NCBI RefSeq assembly: GCF_018918155.1
Contig: NZ_JAHLPY010000005.1
Span: 62,001 to 126,000, forward strand
Reading direction: 5' to 3'
DNA: 64,000 nt
From: Anaerostipes sp. MSJ-23
GTDB taxonomy: Bacteria; Bacillota; Clostridia; Lachnospirales; Lachnospiraceae
Made by a program: the position numbers and the translations under genes. Each line of letters opens with the position of its first letter. The first letter of the stretch is position 1. The notes under the pieces are model-generated. The model was given only the letters and a program-made list of their open reading frames with translations, was not told the DNA's origin and did no database searches. Positions 42,606 through 52,267 of the stretch are shown here, in pieces.

Positions 42606-44192
42606 ACTGGCGTCACTTCCATCTGCAACTGCAATTGCACAATCTGCTTCTCGAAGTGCAAGCAAATCATTTACACCATCGCCTGTCATTGCAACTTGAT
42701 GTTTATTTTGCCGCATAGCACGCACCAATTTTTGTTTTTGATCTGGTGTTACTCTGGCAAATACGCAGTATTCTTCACTGATTTTTTCAAAATCAATCGC
42801 CCCTTTTATCGTTGATAAATCAATAACTTTATTCCAATCTTTTAAACCAGCTTTTTTTGCAATCATAGATACCGTTTTCTGATGGTCTCCGGAAATAATC
42901 TTAACGTCCACTCCTTGTTTATAAAAAAAGTCCAAAGTTTCTTTTGTATTTTTTCGAATATGATCTTCCAAAATCACACCATAAATTGGATGAATTTCTT
43001 TTGGAAGCTCTTTTTTATCTTCCCATAGATTCTCATAATATCCAATAACTACAGCTCTTTTTCCCTGATTTAATGCAGTTCTTATCTGTTCTGGCATTTG
43101 ATCTAATAATTTATCCGGAGCTCCGACAAAGATGCTATATCCAGATTGAAAATTAACACATCCCCATTTTCTCTGTGAAGAAAATGAGATTTTTGATGTT
43201 TCTTTATCATATCGTTCACTTCCAAAAGCATCTTTTAATGCCAAAAAAGTTGCATTATTATCATCACTTGCAGCAAAATAAGATTGAATCATATGATTTG
43301 CTTTTCTCTTAGGAATTTCTGACATAGGGAAGATATGATCTACTTTTAAATTTCCATCGGTAATAGTTCCTGTTTTATCCAGACATAGAATGTCAACATT
43401 GGCTAAAGTTTCCAAAGAATAGATATTTTGAATAAGGATCTTTTTTTTAGCAAGACGTATGACACCGGCTGTAAGCGAAACTGAAATTAAAAGTACTAAA
43501 CCCTTTGGAAGCATACCAAGTAAAGCTGCACAGGACGATACAACAGAAGGATAAAAAGGCATATTTCTTAAAATGATCGCCTGGAGAAATAAACAAACTC
43601 CAAGTGGAAGAATAAAAAAGCTAGTAAAATGTGTTACCTTTTTCATAGAATCAAGCAATTCAGAATGTATATTTTTCCCCTTTTTTACTTCATTCACAAG
43701 TTTTGATGCATAATTATCGCTTCCAGCATGAATAACTTTTGCATATGCTTTCCCTGAAATAACAAAACTTCCTGATAACAAAGTACTTCCTGATGTTTTG
43801 ATAATCGCATCACTTTCCCCTGTTAATAAAGATTTATCGACTTCTAAAGTTCCATCTGTAACCATAGAATCATTACAAATTTGATCTCCGCTCTGTAAAA
43901 AAATAGTATCTCCTTTACAAACCTCTTCCATATTGATATTTTGCATGGAAGAATTACGAACCACACATACCGTCGGGCGATTTAAAATAGAAAGTTCATC
44001 TACCAGCTTTTTTGCTTTAAGTTCTTGTGTAATTCCAATTACAATATTTAATATAATAATAGCAATAAAAAGCATATTACTATAAGCTCCCACTAAAAAA
44101 AGAAGCAATGCAATTATAAAATTTAATAAATTAAATAACGTACAAACATTATCACGAATGATGGAAAATGTACTTTTTGTAATTTTTTCCAT
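42590..44192 (-). pseudogene. Cation-transporting P-type ATPase, 3' truncated by a deletion fused to the response regulator
   Basis: From the ATG after AGGAGG it encodes the first five membrane helices or so, the actuator LTGESD loop, the phosphorylation motif DKTGTITDG, the nucleotide domain, and the hinge GDGVNDLLALREADCAIAVADGSDASRQ. Immediately afterwards the family pattern stops and the frame continues in response regulator DNA for about 15 codons, ending ...IFRFLW. The C-terminal four or so membrane helices are missing, so transport is impossible. The N-terminal A-domain extension is also short. The ion cannot be assigned. It seems to be one partner of a deletion. Confidence 0.88.
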
Positions 44193-44311
44193 AAAAAAAC
44201 CTCCTGTTTTTCTTATAGCGTTATTATTTCTTGTTGCCATAAGATTAACACGAGATTTTTAAAAAATTTCAAGTTCTTTTTAAACATTTTTTAAACTTTA
44301 TCTTTCTTTCC

Positions 44312-44425
44312 TTATCTGCCAATTTCATCGCGCTCTTTCGCCGCCATACACATTGCAAGAGCAAACACCGTACTTAATACTCCAGCAGTATACCCAATCA
44401 TTCCAATTATAACATGTAACATCAT
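44312..44425 (-). CDS. Small membrane peptide, 37 aa
   Basis: 37 residues: MMLHVIIGMIGYTAGVLSTVFALAMCMAAKERDEIGR. One hydrophobic helix of about 22 residues with Gly/Ala/Met faces and a charged cytoplasmic end (KERDEIGR). GAAAGGAAG lies 8 bases before the first ATG. It is 119 bases upstream of the truncated P-type ATPase on the same strand. No family is recognised. It could be a regulatory peptide or belong with the former ATPase. The short length leaves some doubt, but the RBS, single clean helix and stop are convincing. Confidence 0.55.
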   Translation of the reverse strand: MMLHVIIGMIGYTAGVLSTVFALAMCMAAKERDEIGR

Positions 44426-44513
44426 ACTCAAATCTTCCTTTCTTTCTCGCTTTCTTATATGTCCTTTACAGAAGTATTATGCCCATTTTCTGATTTTTTC
44501 TGTTACAGTTCCT

Positions 44514-44587
44514 TAAAAAATGAAAAAACGTGACTCTAGAACATTTTCATATTCTAAAAATCACGATTTTTCATTTTTATCTTTTTT
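44514..44587 (-). terminator. Terminator of the DUF362 ferredoxin gene
   Basis: A long imperfect hairpin: AAAATGAAAAA/CGTGA arms with complements (TCACG/TTTTTCATTTT), and a second pairing TTCTA/TAGAA inside. It lies directly after the stop on the minus strand and is AT-rich. Confidence 0.55.
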
Positions 44588-44588
44588 T

Positions 44589-45719
44589 TTATTTCATAAC
44601 TATGAGTTCATATTCTCTTGTTCCGATGCCAATTTTTTCTGCATGTTCCAAACATGTTTTATATTCAGCATCTGGTGTTGTATTTTCAAAATGATCATGA
44701 TGATCATGAAAATCTTTCTGTTTCATATTGTCAGACAACTGACTATTTGGAAGCGGATCACATTTTAAACATGCATCAACACATGCTTGATCAAGTGCTA
44801 ATGGATCAAACGATGCAAACATCCCAATATTTGGAAGAATTGGCGTATCATTTTCTGCATGACAATCACAATTTGGAGATACATCAACAACAAGTGAAAT
44901 ATGAAAATTTGGTCGTTTATCGATAACAGCTTTTGTATACTCTGCCATTCGACAATTTAAATCTTTAACAGCGGCCCATTCAGCAAATGCAATCGCATCA
45001 AAGTTACATGCTCCAATACATCTTCCGCAGCCAACGCAATTGTCTTTGTTAATCTGCATTTTCTTTGTTTTTTCATTATAAAATAAACCTTCATTTGCAC
45101 ATTCTCTCTGACAGATTCTACATCCTCTACATTTGTTTGGGTCTACATCCGGTGTTCCATTAGAATGCTGGTCTTTTTTTCCTGCTCTAGAGCCACATCC
45201 CATCCCAATATTTTTAATAGCACCTCCAAAACCAGCCGTTTCATGACCTTTAAAATGATTTAAGCTAATAAATACATCAGCATCCATAATTGCATGTCCA
45301 ATTTTTGCTTCTTTAATATATTCCCCGCCTTCTACTGGGACAGAAATATCATCGGTTCCTTTTAATCCATCTCCAATTAAAATTGGACAGCCTGTTGTCA
45401 ATGGTGTAAAACCATTTTCCCATGCGCATTGTAAATGTTCCAATGCGTTTTTACGGCTTCCTGGATATAAGGTATTACAATCTGTTAAAAACGGTTTTCC
45501 TCCGAGTTCTTTAACAACGTCAGCAACTGCTTTGGCATAATTTGGACGTAAAAATCCAAGATTTCCAAGTTCCCCAAAATGCATTTTAATGGCCACAAAT
45601 TTCTGTTCCATGTCAATTTCATCAATACCGGCTTTTTTCATCAAACGTTTTAATTTTGTTGGAAGACCTTCTCCAAGTCTTGTACGAAAATCTGTAAAAT
45701 ATACTTTTGATTTTTCCAT
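44589..45719 (-). CDS. DUF362 protein with two 4Fe-4S ferredoxin sites
   Basis: 376 residues. The N-terminal 180 residues are a DUF362 domain with KMHFGELGNLGFLRP and FISLNHFKGHETAGFGGAIKNIGMG. Two ferredoxin motifs follow: CRGCRICQREC (about 197-207) and CVGCGRCIGAC (about 225-235), each with the CxxCxxC...C spacing for a [4Fe-4S] cluster. The C-terminal part ends near ECxxHAEKIGIG. The domain occurs in anaerobes, often with redox enzymes; its reaction is not known. AGGAGGG precedes the ATG. It is monocistronic, divergent from truA. Confidence 0.9.
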   Translation of the reverse strand: MEKSKVYFTDFRTRLGEGLPTKLKRLMKKAGIDEIDMEQKFVAIKMHFGELGNLGFLRPNYAKAVADVVKELGGKPFLTDCNTLYPGSRKNALEHLQCAWENGFTPLTTGCPILIGDGLKGTDDISVPVEGGEYIKEAKIGHAIMDADVFISLNHFKGHETAGFGGAIKNIGMGCGSRAGKKDQHSNGTPDVDPNKCRGCRICQRECANEGLFYNEKTKKMQINKDNCVGCGRCIGACNFDAIAFAEWAAVKDLNCRMAEYTKAVIDKRPNFHISLVVDVSPNCDCHAENDTPILPNIGMFASFDPLALDQACVDACLKCDPLPNSQLSDNMKQKDFHDHHDHFENTTPDAEYKTCLEHAEKIGIGTREYELIVMK

Positions 45720-45805
45720 TTGTTCCCTCCTGGTTTTTTATAATTCATTCTTCTTATTTATCATATCATTTAAAGTTCACTTGAAGTCAAGTTAAAAGGT
45801 TGTTT

Positions 45806-45834
45806 TTGCTGTAAATAAACATTTATGGTAAAAT
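45806..45834 (+). promoter_or_regulatory. Sigma-A promoter of truA
   Basis: TTGCTG (45806-45811), 17 bp, TAAAAT (45829-45834), placed 25 bases before the start codon of truA. Confidence 0.6.
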
Positions 45835-45859
45835 GATAAAAAATAGAAAGGATCAAAAT

Positions 45860-46606
45860 ATGAGTCGAAATATACGATTAACTATAGAATATGACGGTGG
45901 AAGATACCAAGGATGGCAAAAATTAGGGAAAAATTCAAATGCAGTAACAATTCAGGGAAAAATTGAATCCGTTTTAAGTCAAATGACAGGTGAAAAGATT
46001 TTGATTACTGGATCTGGTCGTACAGACGCAGGAGTTCATGCTTATGGACAAGTTGCAAATTTCCATACAAATTCTTCTATGTCTTGTAAGGAAATAAAAA
46101 AATATTTACAAAAATATTTACCTTCTGATATTGGTATTTTAAAAGTAGAAAATGCTGGAGAACGTTTTCACAGCCGTTTAAACGCAAAACAAAAAACATA
46201 TTGTTATCGAATTGCGATTCCAGGGATTCCTAACGTATTTGAAAGAAAATATTTATGGTATTTTCCAGAAACATTGAATATGAGTCTTATGAACCAAGCA
46301 GCTTCTTATTTAATTGGTACTCATGATTTTAAAGGATTTTCTTCTATAAAAAAAACGAAAAAGTCAACGGTTCGTGAAATTACAAATATTCAAATAAAAA
46401 AAACAGACAAAGAAATCCAAATATTCTTTACTGGAAACGGATTTCTTCATAATATGGTAAGAATTCTCACCGGTACTATCGTTGAAGTTGGATGTGGAAG
46501 AAGAAAACCAGAAGATCTTTTAAAAGTATTAGAATCAAAAGATCGAAAAGATGCAGGAATTACAGCTCCACCTCAGGGATTATTCCTTATAAATGTACAA
46601 TATTAA
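45860..46606 (+). CDS. truA: tRNA pseudouridine(38-40) synthase
   Basis: 248 residues. The start at 45860 is set by GAAAGG; the frame extends nine codons upstream but without a site. The catalytic Asp lies in GSGRTDAGVHA. Other motifs: EYDGGRYQGWQ at the N terminus, FHSRLNAKQKTYCYRI, THDFKGFSS and FTGNGFLHNMVRILTGTIVEVG. It isomerises uridines at positions 38-40 in the anticodon arm of several tRNAs. Monocistronic with a terminator three bases after the stop, which also serves the convergent gene. Confidence 0.95.
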   Translation: MSRNIRLTIEYDGGRYQGWQKLGKNSNAVTIQGKIESVLSQMTGEKILITGSGRTDAGVHAYGQVANFHTNSSMSCKEIKKYLQKYLPSDIGILKVENAGERFHSRLNAKQKTYCYRIAIPGIPNVFERKYLWYFPETLNMSLMNQAASYLIGTHDFKGFSSIKKTKKSTVREITNIQIKKTDKEIQIFFTGNGFLHNMVRILTGTIVEVGCGRRKPEDLLKVLESKDRKDAGITAPPQGLFLINVQY

Positions 46607-46608
46607 AT

Positions 46609-46653
46609 AAAAAAGAAGAGACTTCTATTTTTATAAGAAGTCCCTTCTTTTTT
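46609..46653. terminator. Terminator after truA
   Basis: AAGAAGAGACTTCT pairs with AAGAAGTCCCTTCTT with one bulge, followed by T7. It is shared with the convergent membrane protein gene. Confidence 0.75.
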
Positions 46654-47309
46654 TATTTTGCACTTAAAACAGAAATAAATTGAACTCTTTGGTCTATCCA
46701 GCTACCAACAAGACTAACTGCTTTTCCCATAGTAAAAGCAGCAAGAATTGTGCCAATTCCAAGTCCATCTAGATGACCAAGCAAAATTCCTGTCATGGAA
46801 GCTGTTACTGCAAGACAGATGACATCAAAAGATATTTTAATTTTTGAATACGCTTTTCCAATAATATCTGATAATTCTCTTGGAAAAAGGTCTGTTGGAA
46901 TAATTGGCAAGCAGCAGCGATTAGAAAGTGCAATTCCAATGCTTAATAAAAAATAACTCACTAGAAAATATATAATACGACAAACCATTGTTTGTGGAAG
47001 TATATGAATCCATAGTTCATTGACATCTAAAAGTTCACTGAATGCAAAACCGACAACAAAGCTAAATAAATAAGGCGGCACAAATTTTTTTCTAAGGATC
47101 ATTAGACTAAGAACCAAAATTCCTTGAAAAATATAAGTCCATGTTCCAAGTGTAATGTTTTTAAATACTTCGGAAAATGCATACGGAACACTTGAAATAG
47201 CAGATATTCCAGAGCCGGAATATAACATTAATACAACACTAAAACTGTTGATTATAACAGCAATGGCAAGGGCAAGTTCTCCACGTATGATTGGTTTTGA
47301 ATGTTCCAT
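46653..47309 (-). CDS. YczE/YitT-type membrane protein
   Basis: 218 residues from the ATG 11 bases after GGAGGAG; an ATG at 47336 has no good site. Five or so membrane segments: the first (about 8-28) is followed by SGISAISSVPYAFSEVF, then GTWTYIFQGILVLSLMILR, and at the end GLGIGTILAAFTMGKAVSLVGSWI. This matches the YczE/YyaS-type relatives of YitT, with the conserved GxGTxxxAFxxGK motif near the C terminus. The function of this family is not established. It is convergent with truA. No partner is obvious. Confidence 0.75.
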   Translation of the reverse strand: MEHSKPIIRGELALAIAVIINSFSVVLMLYSGSGISAISSVPYAFSEVFKNITLGTWTYIFQGILVLSLMILRKKFVPPYLFSFVVGFAFSELLDVNELWIHILPQTMVCRIIYFLVSYFLLSIGIALSNRCCLPIIPTDLFPRELSDIIGKAYSKIKISFDVICLAVTASMTGILLGHLDGLGIGTILAAFTMGKAVSLVGSWIDQRVQFISVLSAK

Positions 47310-47425
47310 TTTCTTTTTTTCTCCTCCAATTTTCAAACTCTAACAACTCTTAGTTTAGACCTGAAAATATGAAATATCCAATAGTTTTTTTATAATAATT
47401 GATAGGTTTTATCTATCGATTATCC

Positions 47426-48184
47426 TTAATTTCTCATACAAAGATCTTTTACTACTTCTCCAGCAATGATTAATCCTGCTACCGAAGGAACAAAAGCAAC
47501 ACTTCCAGGAATGTCTCGACGTTCTGTGCATTTATGTTTTGCACCTGGAGGACAAATACAATTGGTTCTACAGCTAATAGACATATCTTCCAATGGTCTC
47601 GTTGGTTTTTCTTCAGAATATACAACTTTTAATTTTTTTACTCGGCGTTTTTTTAGTTCTCTACGCATAACTTTTGCCAATGGACATACTTTCGTTTTAT
47701 AAATATCAGCGACCTTAAACTGACTAGCATCCAGTTTATTTCCAGCCCCCATGCTGCTAATAATTGGAATATCCAGCTCTTTTGCTTTCATAACTAATTC
47801 AATTTTCGCGGTTACTGTATCAACAGCATCTACAATATAATCATACTCTTCAAAAGGAAATTCTTGTGCATTTTCTGGAAGGAAAAAACATTTATGAATC
47901 GTAACTTTTGCATCCGGATTAATTTCTAAGATTCTTTCTTTCATAACTTCCGCTTTATATTTTCCAACCGTTTTTCTTGTTGCAATGATTTGTCTGTTTA
48001 AATTCGTAAGACATACCTTATCATCGTCAATCAGATCAAAAGATCCAACTCCGCTTCGTACGAGTGCTTCACAGACATAACCTCCGACTCCTCCAATTCC
48101 AAAGACGGCAACTTTTGCTTTGTTTAATTTATCCATTGCCTCTTTTCCAAGTAATAATTCTGTTCTTGAAAATTGTGTTAACAT
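47426..48184 (-). CDS. tcdA: tRNA threonylcarbamoyladenosine dehydratase
   Basis: 252 residues, a ThiF/E1-like fold. The nucleotide-binding FGIGGVGGYVCEAL, then DDDKVCLTNLNRQ with the Arg/Gln that contact ATP, DAVDTVTAK, and SSMGAGNK are visible. Late Cys residues (CRTNCICPPGAKHKC, with a CPL upstream) are the place of the conserved catalytic or zinc cysteines. TcdA cyclises t6A37 to ct6A in tRNAs that read ANN codons, using ATP. AAAGGAG lies nine bases before the ATG. The 137-base gap behind it has a GC-rich short stretch (48224-48258) I cannot assign. Confidence 0.9.
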   Translation of the reverse strand: MLTQFSRTELLLGKEAMDKLNKAKVAVFGIGGVGGYVCEALVRSGVGSFDLIDDDKVCLTNLNRQIIATRKTVGKYKAEVMKERILEINPDAKVTIHKCFFLPENAQEFPFEEYDYIVDAVDTVTAKIELVMKAKELDIPIISSMGAGNKLDASQFKVADIYKTKVCPLAKVMRRELKKRRVKKLKVVYSEEKPTRPLEDMSISCRTNCICPPGAKHKCTERRDIPGSVAFVPSVAGLIIAGEVVKDLCMRN

Positions 48185-48321
48185 GGATCAAAATCTCCTT
48201 TCTTTTTTTCTATGATCCGACAGTAAAACAGCGGATGCAATGCACCCGCCGTCCAACTGATATTTCCTAGTAATTTGATAGGCTATATTATATATGGAAT
48301 ATACCATTTTGTCAATCCATT

Positions 48322-49302
48322 TTATAGAATTCTTCTTGGATTTTCTTTTCCATTTACTTCATTGATACAGCTTTCGATTGAGTAATGGATCATATCATCT
48401 ACAGCTTCGTCAGTAAAGAATGCCGTATGAGGCGTCATTAGAACATTTGGCATCGTACTTAAAATTGCCATATCATGGTTTCCTGTTACACTATATTTAT
48501 AATCTTTATAATAAATTTTTCCTTCATCTTCAATAACATCTAAGGCAGCAGCAGAAACTTTTCCTTGTTCTAATGCTGTGATTAATGCATCGGTATCAAT
48601 AATAGATCCCCTTGCCATATTAATAATCATAACACCATCTTTCATTTTTTCTATGCTTTCTTTATTAACCATATGATAAGTATCTTCTCGTGCTGGCGTA
48701 TGGAAAGTGATTAAATCACAATTTTTCCATATCTGATCAATCGTTGTATATTCAGCGTATGCTTTTACCTGTTCTTTCTCATAAGGATCAAAAGCAAGAA
48801 TTTTACATCCAAAACCGCTTAGATTCCGAATAACCATCTCTCCTATTTTTCCAGTTCCTACAACACCAATGGTCATATGTTGGAGTTCTCGTCCTCTAAT
48901 ATTAAGCAGAGAATAATCTTGTACTTGGTAACGTGAAAGAATGGTTTTCATTTTTCTTATTGTCATCAGAATAGACATAACAGTATATTCTGCAACTGTA
49001 TGTGGAGTATAACTTACATTAGAAATAGAAATTTCAAGTTCTTTTGCATGGAAAAGATCAATATGATCATATCCTACTGTTCTCGTAGAAATTGTTAAAA
49101 TTCCCTGTTGTTTCCAAGCATCTAGTAATGTCTCATCAATTGGAGTCGTAATAATACTAACTGCCTGACATCCTTTTGTAATTGAAAGATTGTTTATCGT
49201 TGGTGCTTCTACTGTTACAGATAATTCAATCTGATATTTTTTTGCATAAAATTCAAAAATATCTCGTTCATCTTCTCTTAAATTAAATACTGCAAGCTTC
49301 AC
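48322..49302 (-). CDS. D-isomer-specific 2-hydroxyacid dehydrogenase (D-lactate dehydrogenase/VanH-like)
   Basis: 326 residues from a GTG seven bases after GGAGATA. The Rossmann site is VVGTGKIGEMVIRNLSGFG. The catalytic triad of the family is seen: Arg in INMARGSIID, Glu in LDVIEDEG, and His in TPHTAFFTDEAV. It interconverts a 2-oxoacid and a D-2-hydroxyacid with NADH; RTVGYDHID in the substrate domain is the signature of D-lactate dehydrogenase/VanH proteins, so pyruvate to D-lactate is the most likely reaction. No vanA- or vanX-like gene is near, so a resistance role is not suggested. Monocistronic. Confidence 0.87.
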   Translation of the reverse strand: MKLAVFNLREDERDIFEFYAKKYQIELSVTVEAPTINNLSITKGCQAVSIITTPIDETLLDAWKQQGILTISTRTVGYDHIDLFHAKELEISISNVSYTPHTVAEYTVMSILMTIRKMKTILSRYQVQDYSLLNIRGRELQHMTIGVVGTGKIGEMVIRNLSGFGCKILAFDPYEKEQVKAYAEYTTIDQIWKNCDLITFHTPAREDTYHMVNKESIEKMKDGVMIINMARGSIIDTDALITALEQGKVSAAALDVIEDEGKIYYKDYKYSVTGNHDMAILSTMPNVLMTPHTAFFTDEAVDDMIHYSIESCINEVNGKENPRRIL

Positions 49303-49505
49303 CTGCTATCTCCTGCCTTTCCTTTCGAAATTCTTTTGTATTTTCTTATATTTTATTGTAGCAGTCTTGTTTTTTCTTTTCAAATTTACTTTAAGAGAAA
49401 AATTTGCTCTGGACGGATAATGTGTAATTCGATATAATATTGTATTGTGCTTATTTATAAGCATATTTACATAAGAATATAAAATGAAAGAAGGAATTAG
49501 GAATA

Positions 49506-50744
49506 ATGAAAAATTTATTATCAAAATGGAGCAATCTGAGCTTGATTACCCGTATTATTATCGGATTATGTATTGGCGCCATCCTTGGAATTGTTGCTCC
49601 AAAAGCTACTGCAATTTCTCTTCTTGGAGATTTATTTGTAGGAGCTCTTCGTGCGGTAGCTCCAATTCTTGTTTTTGTTCTTGTCATGTCCTCACTGGCA
49701 AATTCAAAAAATAATGGAGCAAAAAATATGAGAACTGTCGTTGTTCTCTACCTAATTAGTACGTTTATGGGTGCCCTTGTTGCAGTTGTTGGAAGTTTTC
49801 TATTTCCACAAACACTCGTTCTTACAAAAGCTACACAAAAAGTAACACCTCCAAGTGGACTAGCAGCAGTTCTTAAAAATCTTTTGATGAATATTGTTGC
49901 AAATCCAGTGACTGCACTTTCTGAAGCAAACTATATCGGAATTCTTGCATGGGCAATTATTTTTGGTATTGCCCTAAAACTTGCTTCTACAGGAACAAAA
50001 CAGTTTTTACAAGATGCATCAGATGCTGTTACAAAGGCTGTTCAATGGATCATTTCCTGTGCTCCATTTGGAATCCTTGGATTAGTATTTAATACAGTAT
50101 CAACCAATGGTATTTCTGTATTTACAAAGTATGGAAGCCTTTTAGCTTTATTAATTGGATGTATGTTTGCAACTGCACTGATTATCAATCCACTTATTGT
50201 TTTTATTTGTACACATAAAAATCCATACCCTCTTGTATTTAAATGTTTAAAAGAAAGTGGATTAACTGCATTTTTTACAAGAAGCTCTGCTGCCAATATT
50301 CCAATGAATATGGCACTTTGTGAAAGCCTTGGATTAAACAAAGATAACTATTCTGTATCGATTCCTCTTGGATCTACAATTAACATGGATGGAGCTGCCG
50401 TTACTATTACAGTGATGACACTTGCAGCAGCACATACGATGGGGTTATCTGTTGATTTTATTACTGCCTTCATTTTAAGTATTTTAGCAGCGATCTCAGC
50501 TTGTGGTGCTTCCGGAGTTGCTGGTGGTTCTCTGCTGTTAATCCCTCTTGCTTGTTCCTTGTTTGGAATTCAGAATGATGTTGCCATGCAGGTCGTTGGT
50601 GTTGGTTTTATCATTGGAGTCATTCAGGACTCAATGGAAACTGCCCTTAATTCTTCCTCTGATGCCTTAATGACTGCAACTGCGGAATATTATCAAAGGA
50701 GAAAAGCAGGAGAAGATTTTGTGCTTGTCCCAAAGAAAAACTAA
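49506..50744 (+). CDS. sstT: Serine/threonine:sodium symporter
   Basis: 412 residues, glutamate-transporter (DAACS) fold with about eight membrane helices and two reentrant loops. The signatures are [20 protein letters not shown], with the SxSS-like reentrant tip, and [25 protein letters not shown], with the NMDG sodium site. It most closely matches SstT, which imports serine and threonine with Na+. AGAAGGAATTAGGA precedes the ATG. A TGGACG/TATAAT pair (17-bp spacer) ends 69 bases upstream, and the gene ends in a strong terminator. The 203-base upstream gap holds nothing else. Confidence 0.92.
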   Translation: MKNLLSKWSNLSLITRIIIGLCIGAILGIVAPKATAISLLGDLFVGALRAVAPILVFVLVMSSLANSKNNGAKNMRTVVVLYLISTFMGALVAVVGSFLFPQTLVLTKATQKVTPPSGLAAVLKNLLMNIVANPVTALSEANYIGILAWAIIFGIALKLASTGTKQFLQDASDAVTKAVQWIISCAPFGILGLVFNTVSTNGISVFTKYGSLLALLIGCMFATALIINPLIVFICTHKNPYPLVFKCLKESGLTAFFTRSSAANIPMNMALCESLGLNKDNYSVSIPLGSTINMDGAAVTITVMTLAAAHTMGLSVDFITAFILSILAAISACGASGVAGGSLLLIPLACSLFGIQNDVAMQVVGVGFIIGVIQDSMETALNSSSDALMTATAEYYQRRKAGEDFVLVPKKN

Positions 50745-50755
50745 TAAATAAAATG

Positions 50756-50794
50756 AAGCAATCACCCATTATGTAATAGGTGATTGCTTTATTA
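50756..50794. terminator. Bidirectional terminator after sstT
   Basis: AAGCAATCACC and complement around CATTATGTAATA, with T-runs on both sides (TTTATTATTT). It lies 11 bases past the sstT stop and just past the MATE gene's stop on the other strand. Confidence 0.82.
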
Positions 50795-50809
50795 TTTCAT
50801 ATTTTTATT

Positions 50810-52183
50810 TTACCTTGTAACATCTTTTAACCATCGATATTTACGGTAACGCCAAACAGTAATTGGAACTTTAATTAATTCGTCAGACATTAAGATTACG
50901 TAAACCATTGGGACACTCAAATGCCAAACAAATGCTGCAAGAAATCCGAACAAAATAGAACATCCCCACATAGTTGATACATCTAACAATAATCCAAATC
51001 TTGTATCTCCGCCTGCCCGGAAAATACCAACGACCATAGTCGTATTAAATGCCTGAGCAATGACAAAATAAGACATAACGAAGAACATAATTTTTAAATA
51101 AGTTTTTGCTACTGGTGTCAAGGCAAGAACAGAAATTGCAATTGGTGATGCAAGTAAAATCAATCCCCCACCAACAGCTCCCATAAGAAGACTTAAGCCT
51201 ATAAAATGACGTGCATAGGCTCTCGCATGTTCAAATTTTCGTTCTCCAATCGTTTTTCCAAGATAAATTGCAGTTGCACTGGATAGTCCAAAAGATACAA
51301 CTGTTGCTAATTGTCTAGCTACTTGCGCCACAGAATTTGCTGCAACCGCAGAACTTCCAAGATGTCCAAGGACAGCAGTATTGGCAGCAGTTCCAAGCCC
51401 CCACATTACTTCATTTAATACGACAGGAATGGAATAAGTAAGAAAATCTTTCCATAAAATTACCTCTGTATGAAAAAGATAGTGAAATCGAAAACGAATT
51501 TCCTGATTATAAAAATGTGCATAAATCATAACAATAAAAAGTTCTAAATATCTAGAAATCAAAGTTGCAAGTGCTGCACCGCGGACTCCAAGCGCCGGAA
51601 AACCAAACATTCCAAAAATAAAAATCGCATTTAATATGATATTGCAAATTAAAGATGATAAATAAACACAAGTTGCAATAAGAACTCTTTCAACACTTCG
51701 CATTGTATAAAGATATACTTGAGTAATCCCCATTAGAATATAAGAAAATGCCACCACTCTTAAATATTGAATTCCTTGTGCTATTACTTGCGGGTCATTT
51801 GTAAAAATTTTCATTAAAATTCCTGGAATTGCAAGGGCTGCTATTGTAAAAAGAAAAGTTACAAAAATAGCAGATTTTATGGCAAGTGCTAATATTTTTT
51901 CTATGGTTGTGATATCTTTCTTTCCCCAGTATTGTGCTGTTAAAACAGTTGCTCCAGAAGTTAGACCAAATAAAAATAAAACCATTATATATTGGACTTG
52001 TCCACCAAGAGAGGCACCGGATAAAACTTTTTCTCCTACTTTTCCAAGCATAATCACATCGGTCGCTGTAATGCCAACATTAATCAAATTTTGAAATGCC
52101 ATAGGCACGACTAGTGCAATAACATTCTTATAAAATGTACTCCAGTCAATACCTATGGCATTTTCTTTTTGCTTTTTAAACAT
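50810..52183 (-). CDS. MATE family multidrug/solute exporter
   Basis: 457 residues with twelve membrane helices and the MATE fold: two repeats, beginning LVVPMAFQNLINVGITATDVIMLGKVG, and the second starting near DFLTYSIPVVLNEVMWGLGTAANTAVLGHLG. MATE proteins export cations or drugs using Na+ or H+. The substrate is unknown. The start at MFKKQKEN is nine bases after AGAGG; the longer frame has no site. It lies 34 bases after the sufU stop on the same strand, without a terminator between, so some cotranscription with suf is possible. Confidence 0.9.
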   Translation of the reverse strand: MFKKQKENAIGIDWSTFYKNVIALVVPMAFQNLINVGITATDVIMLGKVGEKVLSGASLGGQVQYIMVLFLFGLTSGATVLTAQYWGKKDITTIEKILALAIKSAIFVTFLFTIAALAIPGILMKIFTNDPQVIAQGIQYLRVVAFSYILMGITQVYLYTMRSVERVLIATCVYLSSLICNIILNAIFIFGMFGFPALGVRGAALATLISRYLELFIVMIYAHFYNQEIRFRFHYLFHTEVILWKDFLTYSIPVVLNEVMWGLGTAANTAVLGHLGSSAVAANSVAQVARQLATVVSFGLSSATAIYLGKTIGERKFEHARAYARHFIGLSLLMGAVGGGLILLASPIAISVLALTPVAKTYLKIMFFVMSYFVIAQAFNTTMVVGIFRAGGDTRFGLLLDVSTMWGCSILFGFLAAFVWHLSVPMVYVILMSDELIKVPITVWRYRKYRWLKDVTR

Positions 52184-52267
52184 TTCTTTCATCCTCTTTA
52201 TCTTAAAAATTTTGTTTGTTCCTATTATATACAAAATTTTCTTATTTCGAAAGAGGAAGTTTTTTTA

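Noticed and set aside
48185-48321. GC-richer stretch between tcdA and the dehydrogenase gene, possible RNA gene
   Set aside because: No tRNA cloverleaf, T-box or terminator-antiterminator pattern could be found by eye.
47246-50744. VanH-type D-lactate dehydrogenase as part of a vancomycin resistance cluster
   Set aside because: No D-Ala-D-Lac ligase, VanX peptidase or VanRS genes nearby; an ordinary fermentative D-lactate dehydrogenase is enough to explain it.
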